Shown in pieces: positions 19,420 to 27,293 of a stretch of 52,689 nt of DNA. The notes beneath the pieces were generated by a model. That model was not told the DNA's origin. It made no database searches and saw nothing but the letters and a program-made list of their open reading frames with translations. The position numbers and the translations under genes are program-made. This stretch comes from Actinomycetota bacterium (lineage in GTDB: Bacteria; Actinomycetota; Acidimicrobiia; Acidimicrobiales; Ilumatobacteraceae). Numbering within the stretch: the first letter of the stretch is position 1; every line of letters begins with the position of its first letter. The stretch covers positions 1-52,689 of the forward strand of contig SXUP01000045.1 of assembly GCA_005790505.1 (NCBI GenBank), in the 5' to 3' direction.

Positions 19420-19833
19420 TTAGTGGCGCACGCCATAGGCGTAGCCGTGAGCATTTGTTCGAGTGTGACTATCTCCGGTAGCGGCAGGCTCTCCTACCTT
19501 GCCCATAATTATGACTCCGGTTGGGCAACGATCGACGCAGAGCGCGCACCGCGTGCACACATCATCATCGATAATAAACAGAACATGATCCATTGGATCT
19601 GTACCGGGCATTTCAATACCCGTTGACTCTGCAATTGCATTCGTAGAGACCATATGAATACATTTCCATGGACAAATATCCACACATCCCTCGCACATGA
19701 TGCACTCACTCTGATCGATGTGGATAAATTGCTTTGGCTTCACGGCCTTACCTAGATAGGCAGCATCCACCTCAGCAAGTTGATACTCATCAGACCACTC
19801 TGGCATTGGGGGGTTGGCGTCAGTGCGAGTCAT
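19420..19833 (-). CDS. 2x[4Fe-4S] ferredoxin in the bc cluster
   Basis: This 137-residue protein has two ferredoxin motifs: C44-x2-C47-x2-C50-x3-C54-P, and C93-x2-C96-x2-C99-x3-C103-P. About 40 residues separate them, an arrangement resembling NuoI without its membrane-facing tails. There is no signal peptide, so it is probably cytoplasmic. It sits between an unknown membrane protein and cytochrome b within one tightly spaced gene run. Its partner is unknown: it might feed electrons to the b-type complex from the cytoplasmic side or serve assembly. A role in the complex is inferred from position alone. Confidence 0.88.
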   Translation of the reverse strand: MTRTDANPPMPEWSDEYQLAEVDAAYLGKAVKPKQFIHIDQSECIMCEGCVDICPWKCIHMVSTNAIAESTGIEMPGTDPMDHVLFIIDDDVCTRCALCVDRCPTGVIIMGKVGEPAATGDSHTRTNAHGYAYGVRH

Positions 19834-19845
19834 GCTTAAATCCTG

Positions 19846-20421
19846 CTACGCCTTCTTCACTAGTGGGCGACCGTAGGGCGAAGTTTCTATTTCTTTTGTC
19901 ACAGCCTGCCCACGCTTCTGCCACCACGCACCCAGCCAGATTAAAACACCAATAAAAATCACATGAATAACCACAACGACGATGTCCCTCAACGCCTCAT
20001 AACTCACCGTGAACGGAAAATTGCCCCCATAGGCTTTGGCCTGCAAAATGTCGAAAGGACCCATCAGCATTTTGTCTTTGCGCCATCCGAGTTCCTTGTC
20101 GGCGTGATCAATCCATTGGTGAGGGACGACACCAAACGCCATGAATAGAACGAAAAAAACATATACCGACCCGAACATTGCCTCGCCCCAGGACACTGGT
20201 GCTTGCGGGTGGCGTCGCTTTGCGTAAAACACCATGGCGTAAATCATCCCGAACGTGACGATTGAAGAGAAAATGAAGGCCTGATTTACTCCTGGCCATT
20301 TTAAAATATCGATAGCAAGCATGGTGGCAACTGGATCTCCGAAATTGGGAACATTTAGATGGGTGTTTTTGTCATTAGAGGCACTTAGAACACTAGTCAG
20401 AATAATAGGCAAAACCGTCAT
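19846..20421 (-). CDS. membrane protein leading the complex III block, function unknown
   Basis: I do not recognise the family. Starting at the ATG at 20421, with AAGAA just upstream, the protein is 191 residues; the frame is open to 20487, but that would run into the divergent gene's upstream region. There are three hydrophobic helices (roughly residues 44-62, 78-98 and 145-168), a conserved-looking loop with His and Trp (VVPHQWIDHADKE) between helices 2 and 3, and a basic C-terminus. It is the first gene of the respiratory run, 12 bases before the ferredoxin gene. A role as an accessory subunit of the bc complex is inference. Confidence 0.8.
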   Translation of the reverse strand: MTVLPIILTSVLSASNDKNTHLNVPNFGDPVATMLAIDILKWPGVNQAFIFSSIVTFGMIYAMVFYAKRRHPQAPVSWGEAMFGSVYVFFVLFMAFGVVPHQWIDHADKELGWRKDKMLMGPFDILQAKAYGGNFPFTVSYEALRDIVVVVIHVIFIGVLIWLGAWWQKRGQAVTKEIETSPYGRPLVKKA

Positions 20422-20561
20422 TTCTTGGCATGTCGTAAAAGTCACCAAACCACCCCGAACACCATAGGCGGTTGTGCTTTTGTGCAAAATGCAGGAAAGT
20501 CAGCGACGCCGTTTTGGGGCATGATTCCCCAAGTGGGTTGCCGATTGTCTATCGTAAAAGC
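20422..20561. promoter_or_regulatory. divergent promoter region between the respiratory operon and cytochrome c
   Basis: These 140 bases separate two divergent starts and must hold the promoters for the complex III/I run and for the monoheme cytochrome c. Two symmetric elements are visible: TTGGGG-N7-CCCCAA at 20514-20532, and TTTTG-TG-CAAAA at 20479-20490. A TATCGT hexamer at 20550-20555, six bases before the GTG at 20562, is a good extended TANNNT -10 candidate. No regulator can be named from these elements. Confidence 0.5.
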
Positions 20562-21377
20562 GTGACAGAAATTCCTGAACATCTTCTGAAGCGTTCTAAA
20601 GACCGCCGAGCGGCCGCTGGCGAATCTTCGTCCGAACAATCCACCTCTAGCCCTGCCACCACAAGTAGCGCACCAGCCGTCGCCCCAAAGCCAGTTGTCC
20701 CAGAGGTAGCTCCTCCACCCAAGCCTGTTGCTCCGTACGTCGCTGCAGCAAATAATCGCAAAAAAATTCCGTATTGGGCGATGACCACTCTTAGTCTGCT
20801 TCCCTTGTGGGCGTTTTTGTATTTCATCGCCGTCAAGCCTGCAGAAGTAGTTGAATCTGGACCTCTCAGTCTTGGTGCCGAGGTTTATGGTGGTTGTGCA
20901 GGTTGCCACGGTGCTCAAGGTGCTGGCGGTGCGGGACGGGCGCTCTATCAAGGTGAAGTTCTAAAGACCTTCCCCAAGATGGAAGACATGCTGAACTTTG
21001 TTTACACCGGAAGCCAAAAGTATGTTGCGAGTGGCCTTGCTGTTTACGGTGATCCCAATCGAGAAGGTGGCGCCCACGCACCACTTTCTTACAACGGAAA
21101 CCCAATGCCGATGCAGGGAGAAAAAGCTGGTGGTGGTCTAACCGATGAAGAAATTCTCGCCGTGGTGTGTCACGAGCGATACACGATTGGTGGCGCAGAT
21201 CCAAAAAGTGAGAAGTGGAAAGAAGAATACGAAACATGGTGCTCACCAGAGTCGGAAATTTTCCGAGGCCTTGAGGCTGGAGCAACAAGTTTTGACACGA
21301 TTGACAAAGACTTCGCCAGTCTGCCCAAGAAGCCAGGATTCGTTGGCTCAGAGGCTCGTGCATCAATCGCTGGCTAA
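20562..21377 (+). CDS. membrane-anchored monoheme cytochrome c
   Basis: From the GTG at 20562 the protein has 271 residues: an N-terminal motif EIPEHLLKR (3-11), a Ser/Ala/Pro-rich linker to about residue 68, one helix at 73-91, then a cytochrome c domain with CAGCH at 112-116 and a likely Met ligand in the NGNPMPMQGE segment. The long Pro-rich cytoplasmic N-terminus is unusual for a cytochrome c. The upstream-most possible start at 20472 lies in the divergent promoter and would add Cys-rich sequence unlike the family; the GTG gives the shared motif at residue 3. It probably carries electrons between the bc complex and a terminal oxidase not in this window. Confidence 0.87.
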   Translation: MTEIPEHLLKRSKDRRAAAGESSSEQSTSSPATTSSAPAVAPKPVVPEVAPPPKPVAPYVAAANNRKKIPYWAMTTLSLLPLWAFLYFIAVKPAEVVESGPLSLGAEVYGGCAGCHGAQGAGGAGRALYQGEVLKTFPKMEDMLNFVYTGSQKYVASGLAVYGDPNREGGAHAPLSYNGNPMPMQGEKAGGGLTDEEILAVVCHERYTIGGADPKSEKWKEEYETWCSPESEIFRGLEAGATSFDTIDKDFASLPKKPGFVGSEARASIAG

Positions 21378-21419
21378 ATAACACAAAATCATCATTAGTG
21401 CGATTGACTTAGCATTGTT

Positions 21420-22706
21420 ATGACTGACATCGATCTTGCCCCTGTATCGCTAAATGCGCCTGCGCGTGAGACCGAAGTTCTTGTAGTTGGCGGTGGACCG
21501 GCAGGTTCCGCTGCCGGATATTGGCTCGCTCAACTCGGTCACGATGTCACGGTTGTTGAGAAGAAGTCTTTCCCTCGCGAGAAAACCTGTGGTGACGGCT
21601 TAACTCCTCGCGCCGTCAAACAACTCCATGACATGGGACTCGGTGATCGACTATCACAATTCCATCGTTACGAGGGCTTGCGCGCGACAGCACACGGCAA
21701 GGCACTCGAGATGCAATGGCCGGAGCACCCGATTTATCCCCAACATGGTTATGTTGTGCGACGCCGTGAACTCGACATGATGGTCGCAAAGAATGCGGAG
21801 TCCAACGGCGCTCATCTATTGGAGGAACACGAAGCAGTCTCGCCAATTATTGATCGTGGATTCGTTCGTGGTGCAGTGATCACCTCGAAAGTTGATGACA
21901 AAACGTTTGAAATACACGCGAAATACGTGATCGTTGCCGACGGGGCAAACTCACGTTTCGGTCGTGCACTCGGAACAACGCGGACTAAAAAATGGCCCTA
22001 TGGCACCGCAATACGCACCTATTGGGAAAGTCCTCGTCATGACGAACCGTGGATTGAATCCGCGCTCGACGTCAAGGATCGCAACGGTAACTCAATGCCG
22101 GGATATGGCTGGATATTTCCAGTTGGCGATGGAACTGTAAATATTGGCGTCGGACTGCTTTCTACTTTTCGTGATTTTAAGAGTGTCAATACAACCCACA
22201 TGCTTGACTCTTATGCACACATGATCGCTGACAAATGGGGCATCAATCCAGACCTACCGACATGTAAAGCAACGAGTGGTCGCATCCCCATGGGTGGCTC
22301 AGTGGGTCCCAAGATAGGACCAACTCACATAGTCATTGGTGATGCGGCTGGCAGCGTGAACCCGTTTAATGGTGAAGGAATTGATTACGCCTACGAAACT
22401 GCCCACATGGCTGCAGATTGCCTACACGATGCACTCGTTAGCGGGGATCCGATTGCATTGCAGCGATATTCAACGATGATTGACGATGAATACGGTGAAT
22501 ACTTCAAAGTAGCGAGGCTTTTCGCTCGCATCATCGGTCGACCAGTTTTGATGCGCGAACTCTCTCGCGTCGGATTGCAATCGCGCACACTCATGGAATG
22601 GGTGTTGCGAATAATGGCAAATCTCTTACGGCCAGACGAAATCGGTACGGCAGAAGTCGCGTACAAAGCAGCAGCAAAAATCGTACGCTTGTTTCCTAAC
22701 GCTTAA
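21420..22706 (+). CDS. geranylgeranyl reductase family FAD-dependent oxidoreductase (possible menaquinone reductase MenJ)
   Basis: This 428-residue flavoprotein has an N-terminal Rossmann motif GGGPAG at 24-29, the family sequence EKKSFPREKTCGDGLTPRAV at about 47-66, and the second FAD motif GDAAGSVNPFNGEGIDYA around residue 305. The family reduces double bonds in polyprenyl chains; in mycobacteria a member (MenJ) saturates one isoprene unit of menaquinone. Its place beside complexes I and III fits a quinone-tailoring job, but archaeal-type lipid or chlorophyll-type substrates are used by other members, so the substrate is inferred. Its stop shares the palindrome TTAA with the convergent gene. 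Confidence 0.88.
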   Translation: MTDIDLAPVSLNAPARETEVLVVGGGPAGSAAGYWLAQLGHDVTVVEKKSFPREKTCGDGLTPRAVKQLHDMGLGDRLSQFHRYEGLRATAHGKALEMQWPEHPIYPQHGYVVRRRELDMMVAKNAESNGAHLLEEHEAVSPIIDRGFVRGAVITSKVDDKTFEIHAKYVIVADGANSRFGRALGTTRTKKWPYGTAIRTYWESPRHDEPWIESALDVKDRNGNSMPGYGWIFPVGDGTVNIGVGLLSTFRDFKSVNTTHMLDSYAHMIADKWGINPDLPTCKATSGRIPMGGSVGPKIGPTHIVIGDAAGSVNPFNGEGIDYAYETAHMAADCLHDALVSGDPIALQRYSTMIDDEYGEYFKVARLFARIIGRPVLMRELSRVGLQSRTLMEWVLRIMANLLRPDEIGTAEVAYKAAAKIVRLFPNA

Positions 22707-23320
22707 ACACACGAGACCTGCACCACAACATCTTGCTCTAAATCAACAATTGAGACAGCCAAAGAGCCGGCAAACCGTGTGATGAAATCGCGCAACGAAG
22801 TGGTCTCTGACCCGGGACAAATGCGCTTTACCCCGACGCCCAGACCGATAACCCAACCGTTGCCCAGGACACCTTCATTTCCGTTGCTCTGCATGTCAAC
22901 AAGACCCGGCAACCTGAGTTGCTTAGTTCCGTTTGTCGAGTCAGCCTGTAAAAGAGCAAACCACACCACTGCATCACCGAGCATGTCCGCAACAAGGACA
23001 CATGCTGATTTTTTTTCAAAGTTGGTGCACGCTGTCACGGATTCGTAATCATCAACATATGTTCCTTCGGCAATGGTGATTACTCGGTCGTCAGCAAGTG
23101 TTAGTTGCATTTTCCCTACAGTTTGGCTTTCAAGCACCGACCAGCCAGGCTCTGCTGTCACAGAGGTTGCCAAAGCAAACATGTCAATTCGCCGCTTTAT
23201 TGAGTTGCCAACAACAGACTCCGAGTCTGACCCACGACCAAATAGAAATAGAGCAGTTGAAGCCATGACGGCAAGCAGAACAAAAATTAAAAAGACCTTT
23301 CGGTCTAGTGATTGTTCCAT
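22703..23320 (-). CDS. anchored protein of unknown function after hemL
   Basis: I do not recognise the family. The 205-residue protein has one N-terminal helix (about residues 9-27) after a short charged start, then a soluble domain of about 175 residues with five Cys scattered through it (TACTNFEKKSACVLV, RICPGSE, and the penultimate Cys of the C-terminus), which could form disulphides outside the membrane. Its ATG, preceded by GAGGCG, lies 16 bases inside the hemL 3' end, so it is the last gene of the haem operon as seen. It ends tail-to-tail with the flavoprotein gene, sharing four bases. Confidence 0.75.
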   Translation of the reverse strand: MEQSLDRKVFLIFVLLAVMASTALFLFGRGSDSESVVGNSIKRRIDMFALATSVTAEPGWSVLESQTVGKMQLTLADDRVITIAEGTYVDDYESVTACTNFEKKSACVLVADMLGDAVVWFALLQADSTNGTKQLRLPGLVDMQSNGNEGVLGNGWVIGLGVGVKRICPGSETTSLRDFITRFAGSLAVSIVDLEQDVVVQVSCV

Positions 23321-24576
23321 TGCAACGCCTCGTGTGCAATCTCGCCAATCCGATTAATCACCGCATCGTCATGGCCAAGTCCGACAAACAACGTTTCATA
23401 TGCGCCAGGTGGAATCGCCACACCGGCAGATAGCAACGCGTGAAAAAATTTAGCGTACAATACTTCGTCAGTTGTTTTTGCATCAACGAAGTTTTGTGGG
23501 GTTTTATTTTGTAGCCCAGAGCCAAAGTGCATCCCCACCAAAGTGCCCACAACTGGAAACTGAGACCTGATCCCATTGCTCGCACATGCGTCGCGAAGTA
23601 ATGCACTCAATTGACGTGCCCTTGCTGACAGTTCCATGTATGTATCAGCAACAAGTTCATTGAGTGCCGCCAAACCGGCTGCAGTTGCAAGCGGATTACC
23701 AGCCAAAGTTCCGGCATGAAACACGGGACCAAGGGGCGATAAATTATTCATTACATCAGCAGATCCGCCAACCGCACCAATTGGTAAACCTCCACCGATA
23801 ACTTTTCCAAAGCAGGTGATGTCTGGTCGAACGTCATATTTGGCTTGGGCCCCACCAAGGCCGAGTCGAAAACCAGTTATGACCTCATCAAAAATCAAAA
23901 GTGCACCAACGCGATCACATTCGGCACGAAGACCTTCCAAAAACCCTGGTGCCGGCGCAATTACTCCCATGTTTGCGGCCACGGGCTCAACGATGACAGC
24001 TGCGATGTCAGCATCTAAATGTGGAACAACGTTGTACGGAACCACCCATGTGTTGGCGACTGTTTCTTCTGGCACACCAGCAGTGCCGGGCAAACCAAGT
24101 GTGGCGACACCGCTACCTCCCGCCACCAATAACGCATCAGTCGCGCCATGAAAATTACCGTGAAATGTCACGATACGTTTGCGTCCAGTAGCACCACGAG
24201 CCAAACGAATAGCCGTGCTCGTCGCTTCTGTTCCACTATTCATCAGGCGCACGCGCTCACAACTTGGTACCCGTTCAGAGATTGCCTCGGCTAATTTCAT
24301 TTCTCGTGGCGTTGGCGCACCATACGATGTTCCATCAACAGCGGCAGCAGCGATAGCTGCAGTTACTGCTGGATGAGCATGACCCAAAATAATTGCACCA
24401 TAACTTTGGACAAGATCAATCATTTCTCGACCTTGGACATCGTAGATGTAGGCACCACAACCACGAGCTACCAAAAATGGCGTACCACCAACTGCGCGAA
24501 ATGCCCGAATTGAAGAATTAACACCGCCTGGAATGACTGCTGCTGATCGTTCGAACAACTGTTGATTTGAGGGCAC
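23305..24576 (-). CDS. hemL: glutamate-1-semialdehyde 2,1-aminomutase
   Basis: This PLP enzyme converts glutamate-1-semialdehyde to 5-aminolevulinate, the second step of the C5 tetrapyrrole route begun by HemA. The family start (FERSAAVIPGGVNSSIRAF) and the PLP-lysine segment CFGKVIGGGLPIGAVGG are clear. I chose the GTG at 24576 (423 residues) because it has AAGGG seven bases upstream and matches the usual family N-terminus. An ATG at 24651, overlapping the hemB stop (TAATG), is the main alternative and would add 25 residues with four Cys spaced exactly five apart. The C-terminal region is complete. Confidence 0.94.
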   Translation of the reverse strand: MPSNQQLFERSAAVIPGGVNSSIRAFRAVGGTPFLVARGCGAYIYDVQGREMIDLVQSYGAIILGHAHPAVTAAIAAAAVDGTSYGAPTPREMKLAEAISERVPSCERVRLMNSGTEATSTAIRLARGATGRKRIVTFHGNFHGATDALLVAGGSGVATLGLPGTAGVPEETVANTWVVPYNVVPHLDADIAAVIVEPVAANMGVIAPAPGFLEGLRAECDRVGALLIFDEVITGFRLGLGGAQAKYDVRPDITCFGKVIGGGLPIGAVGGSADVMNNLSPLGPVFHAGTLAGNPLATAAGLAALNELVADTYMELSARARQLSALLRDACASNGIRSQFPVVGTLVGMHFGSGLQNKTPQNFVDAKTTDEVLYAKFFHALLSAGVAIPPGAYETLFVGLGHDDAVINRIGEIAHEALQWNNH

Positions 24577-24650
24577 TCCGGCACCCTTGCAGATAGTTGC
24601 CACACATCCCGCTTGCACACACCGCACAGGGTCACATAGCGCAATGCTCA

Positions 24651-25631
24651 TTATTCGTTCACCGATTCGGCAAACCATCGTGCAAAATAGGTGAGAATAA
24701 TATCTGCGCCTGCTCGCTTGATTGCGGTGAGATGCTCCATTGCAGTTGCATCATGATCAATCCAACCATTTTGAGCAGCGGCCTTAATCATGGAGTATTC
24801 GCCGCTCACGTGATAGGCCGCCACAGGCACATTTACTGATCTTCGCACTGCACTAATGACATCAAGATATGCGAGTGCAGGCTTGATCATGACAATGTCG
24901 GCTCCTTGAGCAATGTCTTCGTGTACCTCGCGCAATGCCTCGCCACGATTACGCCAATCTTGTTGGTATCCCCGGCGATTTCCGCCTTCGGTGATGTGCA
25001 CGTCAACAGCCTCACGAAAAGGTCCGTATAGAGCAGATGAATACTTTGCTGAATAAGCCATAATCGCGACATCTGAATGTCCCGCGCCATCTAATGCTGC
25101 ACGAATAGCACCGACTTGACCATCCATCATTCCGCTCGGCGCCACCATGTGCGCGCCGGCATTTGCCTGAGCAACCGCAATCTTGCAATACACCTCAAGT
25201 GTCTTATCGTTGTCAACCAAGCCGCGACCATCAACTATGCCGCAATGACCGTGCGATGTATATTCGTCAATGCACAAATCGGCAACTATCACCATTTCGT
25301 CGCCAACTTCTGCTCGTACTTTGGCAAGCGCAACCTGTGCAATTCCCTGCGGATTAAAAGCCCCCGACCCAACTTCATCTTTTGATGCAGGAACTCCAAA
25401 TAAAATCAGCCCGCGAATGCCTACGTCGCGCAACTCCGCCGCCTCGCGCACAAGTGAGTCAATACTGTGTTGGACGACTCCTGGAAGCGACACAATCGGA
25501 TGAGGTGCTGAAATTCCCTCTCGCACGAAAAGAGGTGCGACCAGATCAGAAGTGTGCAGACGAGTCTGGGCGACCAAGTCGCGCATGGCCTCTGTGGCGC
25601 GTAGTCGTCGGGGGCGAGATGTGGGGAACAC
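24651..25631 (-). CDS. hemB: delta-aminolevulinic acid dehydratase (porphobilinogen synthase)
   Basis: This enzyme condenses two 5-aminolevulinate molecules to porphobilinogen. The Schiff-base lysines are K196 (AYSAKYSS) and K250 (MIKPALAYLD). The metal segment reads DLC120-x-D122-EYTSHGHC130: two of the three cysteines of the zinc-type site are kept and the middle one is Asp, a hybrid between zinc and magnesium types. The 326-residue length is normal. The start is a GTG at 25631, 20 bases after the hemD stop, without a strong Shine-Dalgarno sequence. Confidence 0.96.
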   Translation of the reverse strand: MFPTSRPRRLRATEAMRDLVAQTRLHTSDLVAPLFVREGISAPHPIVSLPGVVQHSIDSLVREAAELRDVGIRGLILFGVPASKDEVGSGAFNPQGIAQVALAKVRAEVGDEMVIVADLCIDEYTSHGHCGIVDGRGLVDNDKTLEVYCKIAVAQANAGAHMVAPSGMMDGQVGAIRAALDGAGHSDVAIMAYSAKYSSALYGPFREAVDVHITEGGNRRGYQQDWRNRGEALREVHEDIAQGADIVMIKPALAYLDVISAVRRSVNVPVAAYHVSGEYSMIKAAAQNGWIDHDATAMEHLTAIKRAGADIILTYFARWFAESVNE

Positions 25632-25651
25632 TTGTCTTTATGCTATTGGCG

Positions 25652-26419
25652 TTATTGACAAGCCTCAACCACGGCCCTTACAAATGCTTTCATGTTCGGC
25701 TCAGAAGCCGTTGCCGTCACACTTAGACCACGTGCCAAAGCAGCACTTGAAGTAGGAGCCCCCAAACAAATAACTATTGGCGGCGTTGATGCGCCAAAAA
25801 CATCGAACCACGCAAGGACAGCGCTTGATGATGCTAATAACAAAATGTCAGCAGCAAGAGCTGGCAGCATCTTGTCGGGACTTGGTCGCACATGCGTTGT
25901 GCGATATGCGACAACAGATGTGACATGCCAACCAAGATTTGTGAGTCCATCAGCAACTTCTGTGTTAGCGAGATCTCCTTGCACAAGAAGCACGCTCCCA
26001 GATCCTGCCGGAAATTGGTGAACAAGTTGTGTTGCGCGTGCAGGAGATGCAACTAGGTCAGATTCGTGACCCAGAGTTCGCGCAGTTGCCTCACCAACCA
26101 CTGCAATTTTGGTGACACCGTTGCGATTATTTGGCGCAGATGAACGAGTGAGAAATGGGGAGACACGTTCAGCACCGTTTGGCGATGTCACGACAAGCCA
26201 ATCAAACTCATTGAGACGCTGTAGTAGTTCATCGCGTCGTCGGCCATTATCAAGTGGCTCTGCGATGGCGATGAGTGGCAACTCGACTACTTTGGCACCT
26301 TGCGCCAGCAATAGTTCGGTGAGTTCTTTGTTTTGAGTGGCTGCTCTCGTGACAACAACAGTGCGACCAAGTAGTGCGTCACTCAACTGCGCTGCCCTTT
26401 TCGTAATTGTCTCTGACAT
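25652..26419 (-). CDS. hemD: uroporphyrinogen-III synthase
   Basis: This enzyme closes hydroxymethylbilane to uroporphyrinogen III. The family is poorly conserved in sequence; the call rests on the N-terminal GRTVVVTRAATQNKEL followed by GAKVVELPLIAI, the middle WLVVTSPNGAERV, the late SSSAVLAWFDVF stretch, the size (255 residues), and its place directly after hemC. The ATG at 26419 overlaps hemC by 37 bases. A TTG at 26386, forming a TTGA overlap with the hemC stop and preceded by AAAGGG, is an alternative start that would remove 11 residues of weak homology. Confidence 0.88.
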   Translation of the reverse strand: MSETITKRAAQLSDALLGRTVVVTRAATQNKELTELLLAQGAKVVELPLIAIAEPLDNGRRRDELLQRLNEFDWLVVTSPNGAERVSPFLTRSSAPNNRNGVTKIAVVGEATARTLGHESDLVASPARATQLVHQFPAGSGSVLLVQGDLANTEVADGLTNLGWHVTSVVAYRTTHVRPSPDKMLPALAADILLLASSSAVLAWFDVFGASTPPIVICLGAPTSSAALARGLSVTATASEPNMKAFVRAVVEACQ

Positions 26420-27264
26420 TCCCTAGCAATTTCTCTTCCAACCTCAAGATGATCATGAATTCCAGCGATTGATCCAGTTAGTTGCACTGACGTGATGTCG
26501 TTGGCCATAAACGCGCGAAGCATGTGGTCTGGTGACACATGTGCAGCAATAGGTGCGGTGCAACCAGCACCGAGTTCGCTGAGAAATGCACGTTCTGTTT
26601 CGACAGCACGCCGTGTTAATGGATGATCGATGATCTGCAGCAGTTTGTGGACCGCATCATCATGCACACGTGATTCAACTGCGACGCAACCTTGTCCAAC
26701 CATTGGAACTGCATCATCAAGGGACAGCACCTGCGTAATTTGATCTTGAAGATCTAAAACCTCGAGTGCGGCAACTGCCATCACAATTGCTCCATTACTC
26801 GGTATTTTTTCAAGACGCGTATTGATATTGCCACGTAGGTCAATGAACTTTAGATCTGGTCGCAGTCGTGCAAGTTGTGCGCGACGACGAACTGACCCCG
26901 TGGCAATGGTTGCTCCACTAGCAAGACCATCAAGCGTTGCGCCAACGAGTGCGTCATTAGCAGTGCGTCGTTCACTAAACGCAGCAATCACTAATCCAGC
27001 CTGTTGTTCGGAGGGCAGATCTTTTGCTGAGTGCACTGCGATATCAGCGTGTCCGTCTAATACTGCTCGCTGTACTTCTTTGACGAAAACACCCTGACCG
27101 CCAATTTCATGCAGCGGTGTATCTGCTTTTTTATCACCAAGTGTTTCGACAAAAACAAGTTCAACTACCAGATCGGAATCCGCCGCAATCAGTTGCTGAG
27201 CCAAAAACTCACTCTGTCTTTTTGCTTGAGCGCTGCTCCGCGTGGCGAGGCGGATTGTTGTCAT
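26383..27264 (-). CDS. hemC: porphobilinogen deaminase (hydroxymethylbilane synthase)
   Basis: This enzyme polymerises four porphobilinogens into hydroxymethylbilane on a dipyrromethane cofactor. The cofactor cysteine is C235 in LGAGCTAPIAAH, and the catalytic Asp lies in HSAKDLP (Asp82). The N-terminal IRLATRSSAQAKRQS and SVRRRAQLARLRPDL around 124-138 are typical. At 293 residues it is full length. It follows hemA after 29 bases and overlaps hemD. Confidence 0.95.
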   Translation of the reverse strand: MTTIRLATRSSAQAKRQSEFLAQQLIAADSDLVVELVFVETLGDKKADTPLHEIGGQGVFVKEVQRAVLDGHADIAVHSAKDLPSEQQAGLVIAAFSERRTANDALVGATLDGLASGATIATGSVRRRAQLARLRPDLKFIDLRGNINTRLEKIPSNGAIVMAVAALEVLDLQDQITQVLSLDDAVPMVGQGCVAVESRVHDDAVHKLLQIIDHPLTRRAVETERAFLSELGAGCTAPIAAHVSPDHMLRAFMANDITSVQLTGSIAGIHDHLEVGREIARECQRQLRKGQRS

Positions 27265-27293
27265 GCCCCTAGCGTACGAAATCCGCCGACAAA

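Noticed and set aside
20472-20561. 30-residue Cys-containing extension of the monoheme cytochrome c
   Set aside because: It lies across the divergent promoter, and the GTG at 20562 restores the shared EIPEHLLKR start.
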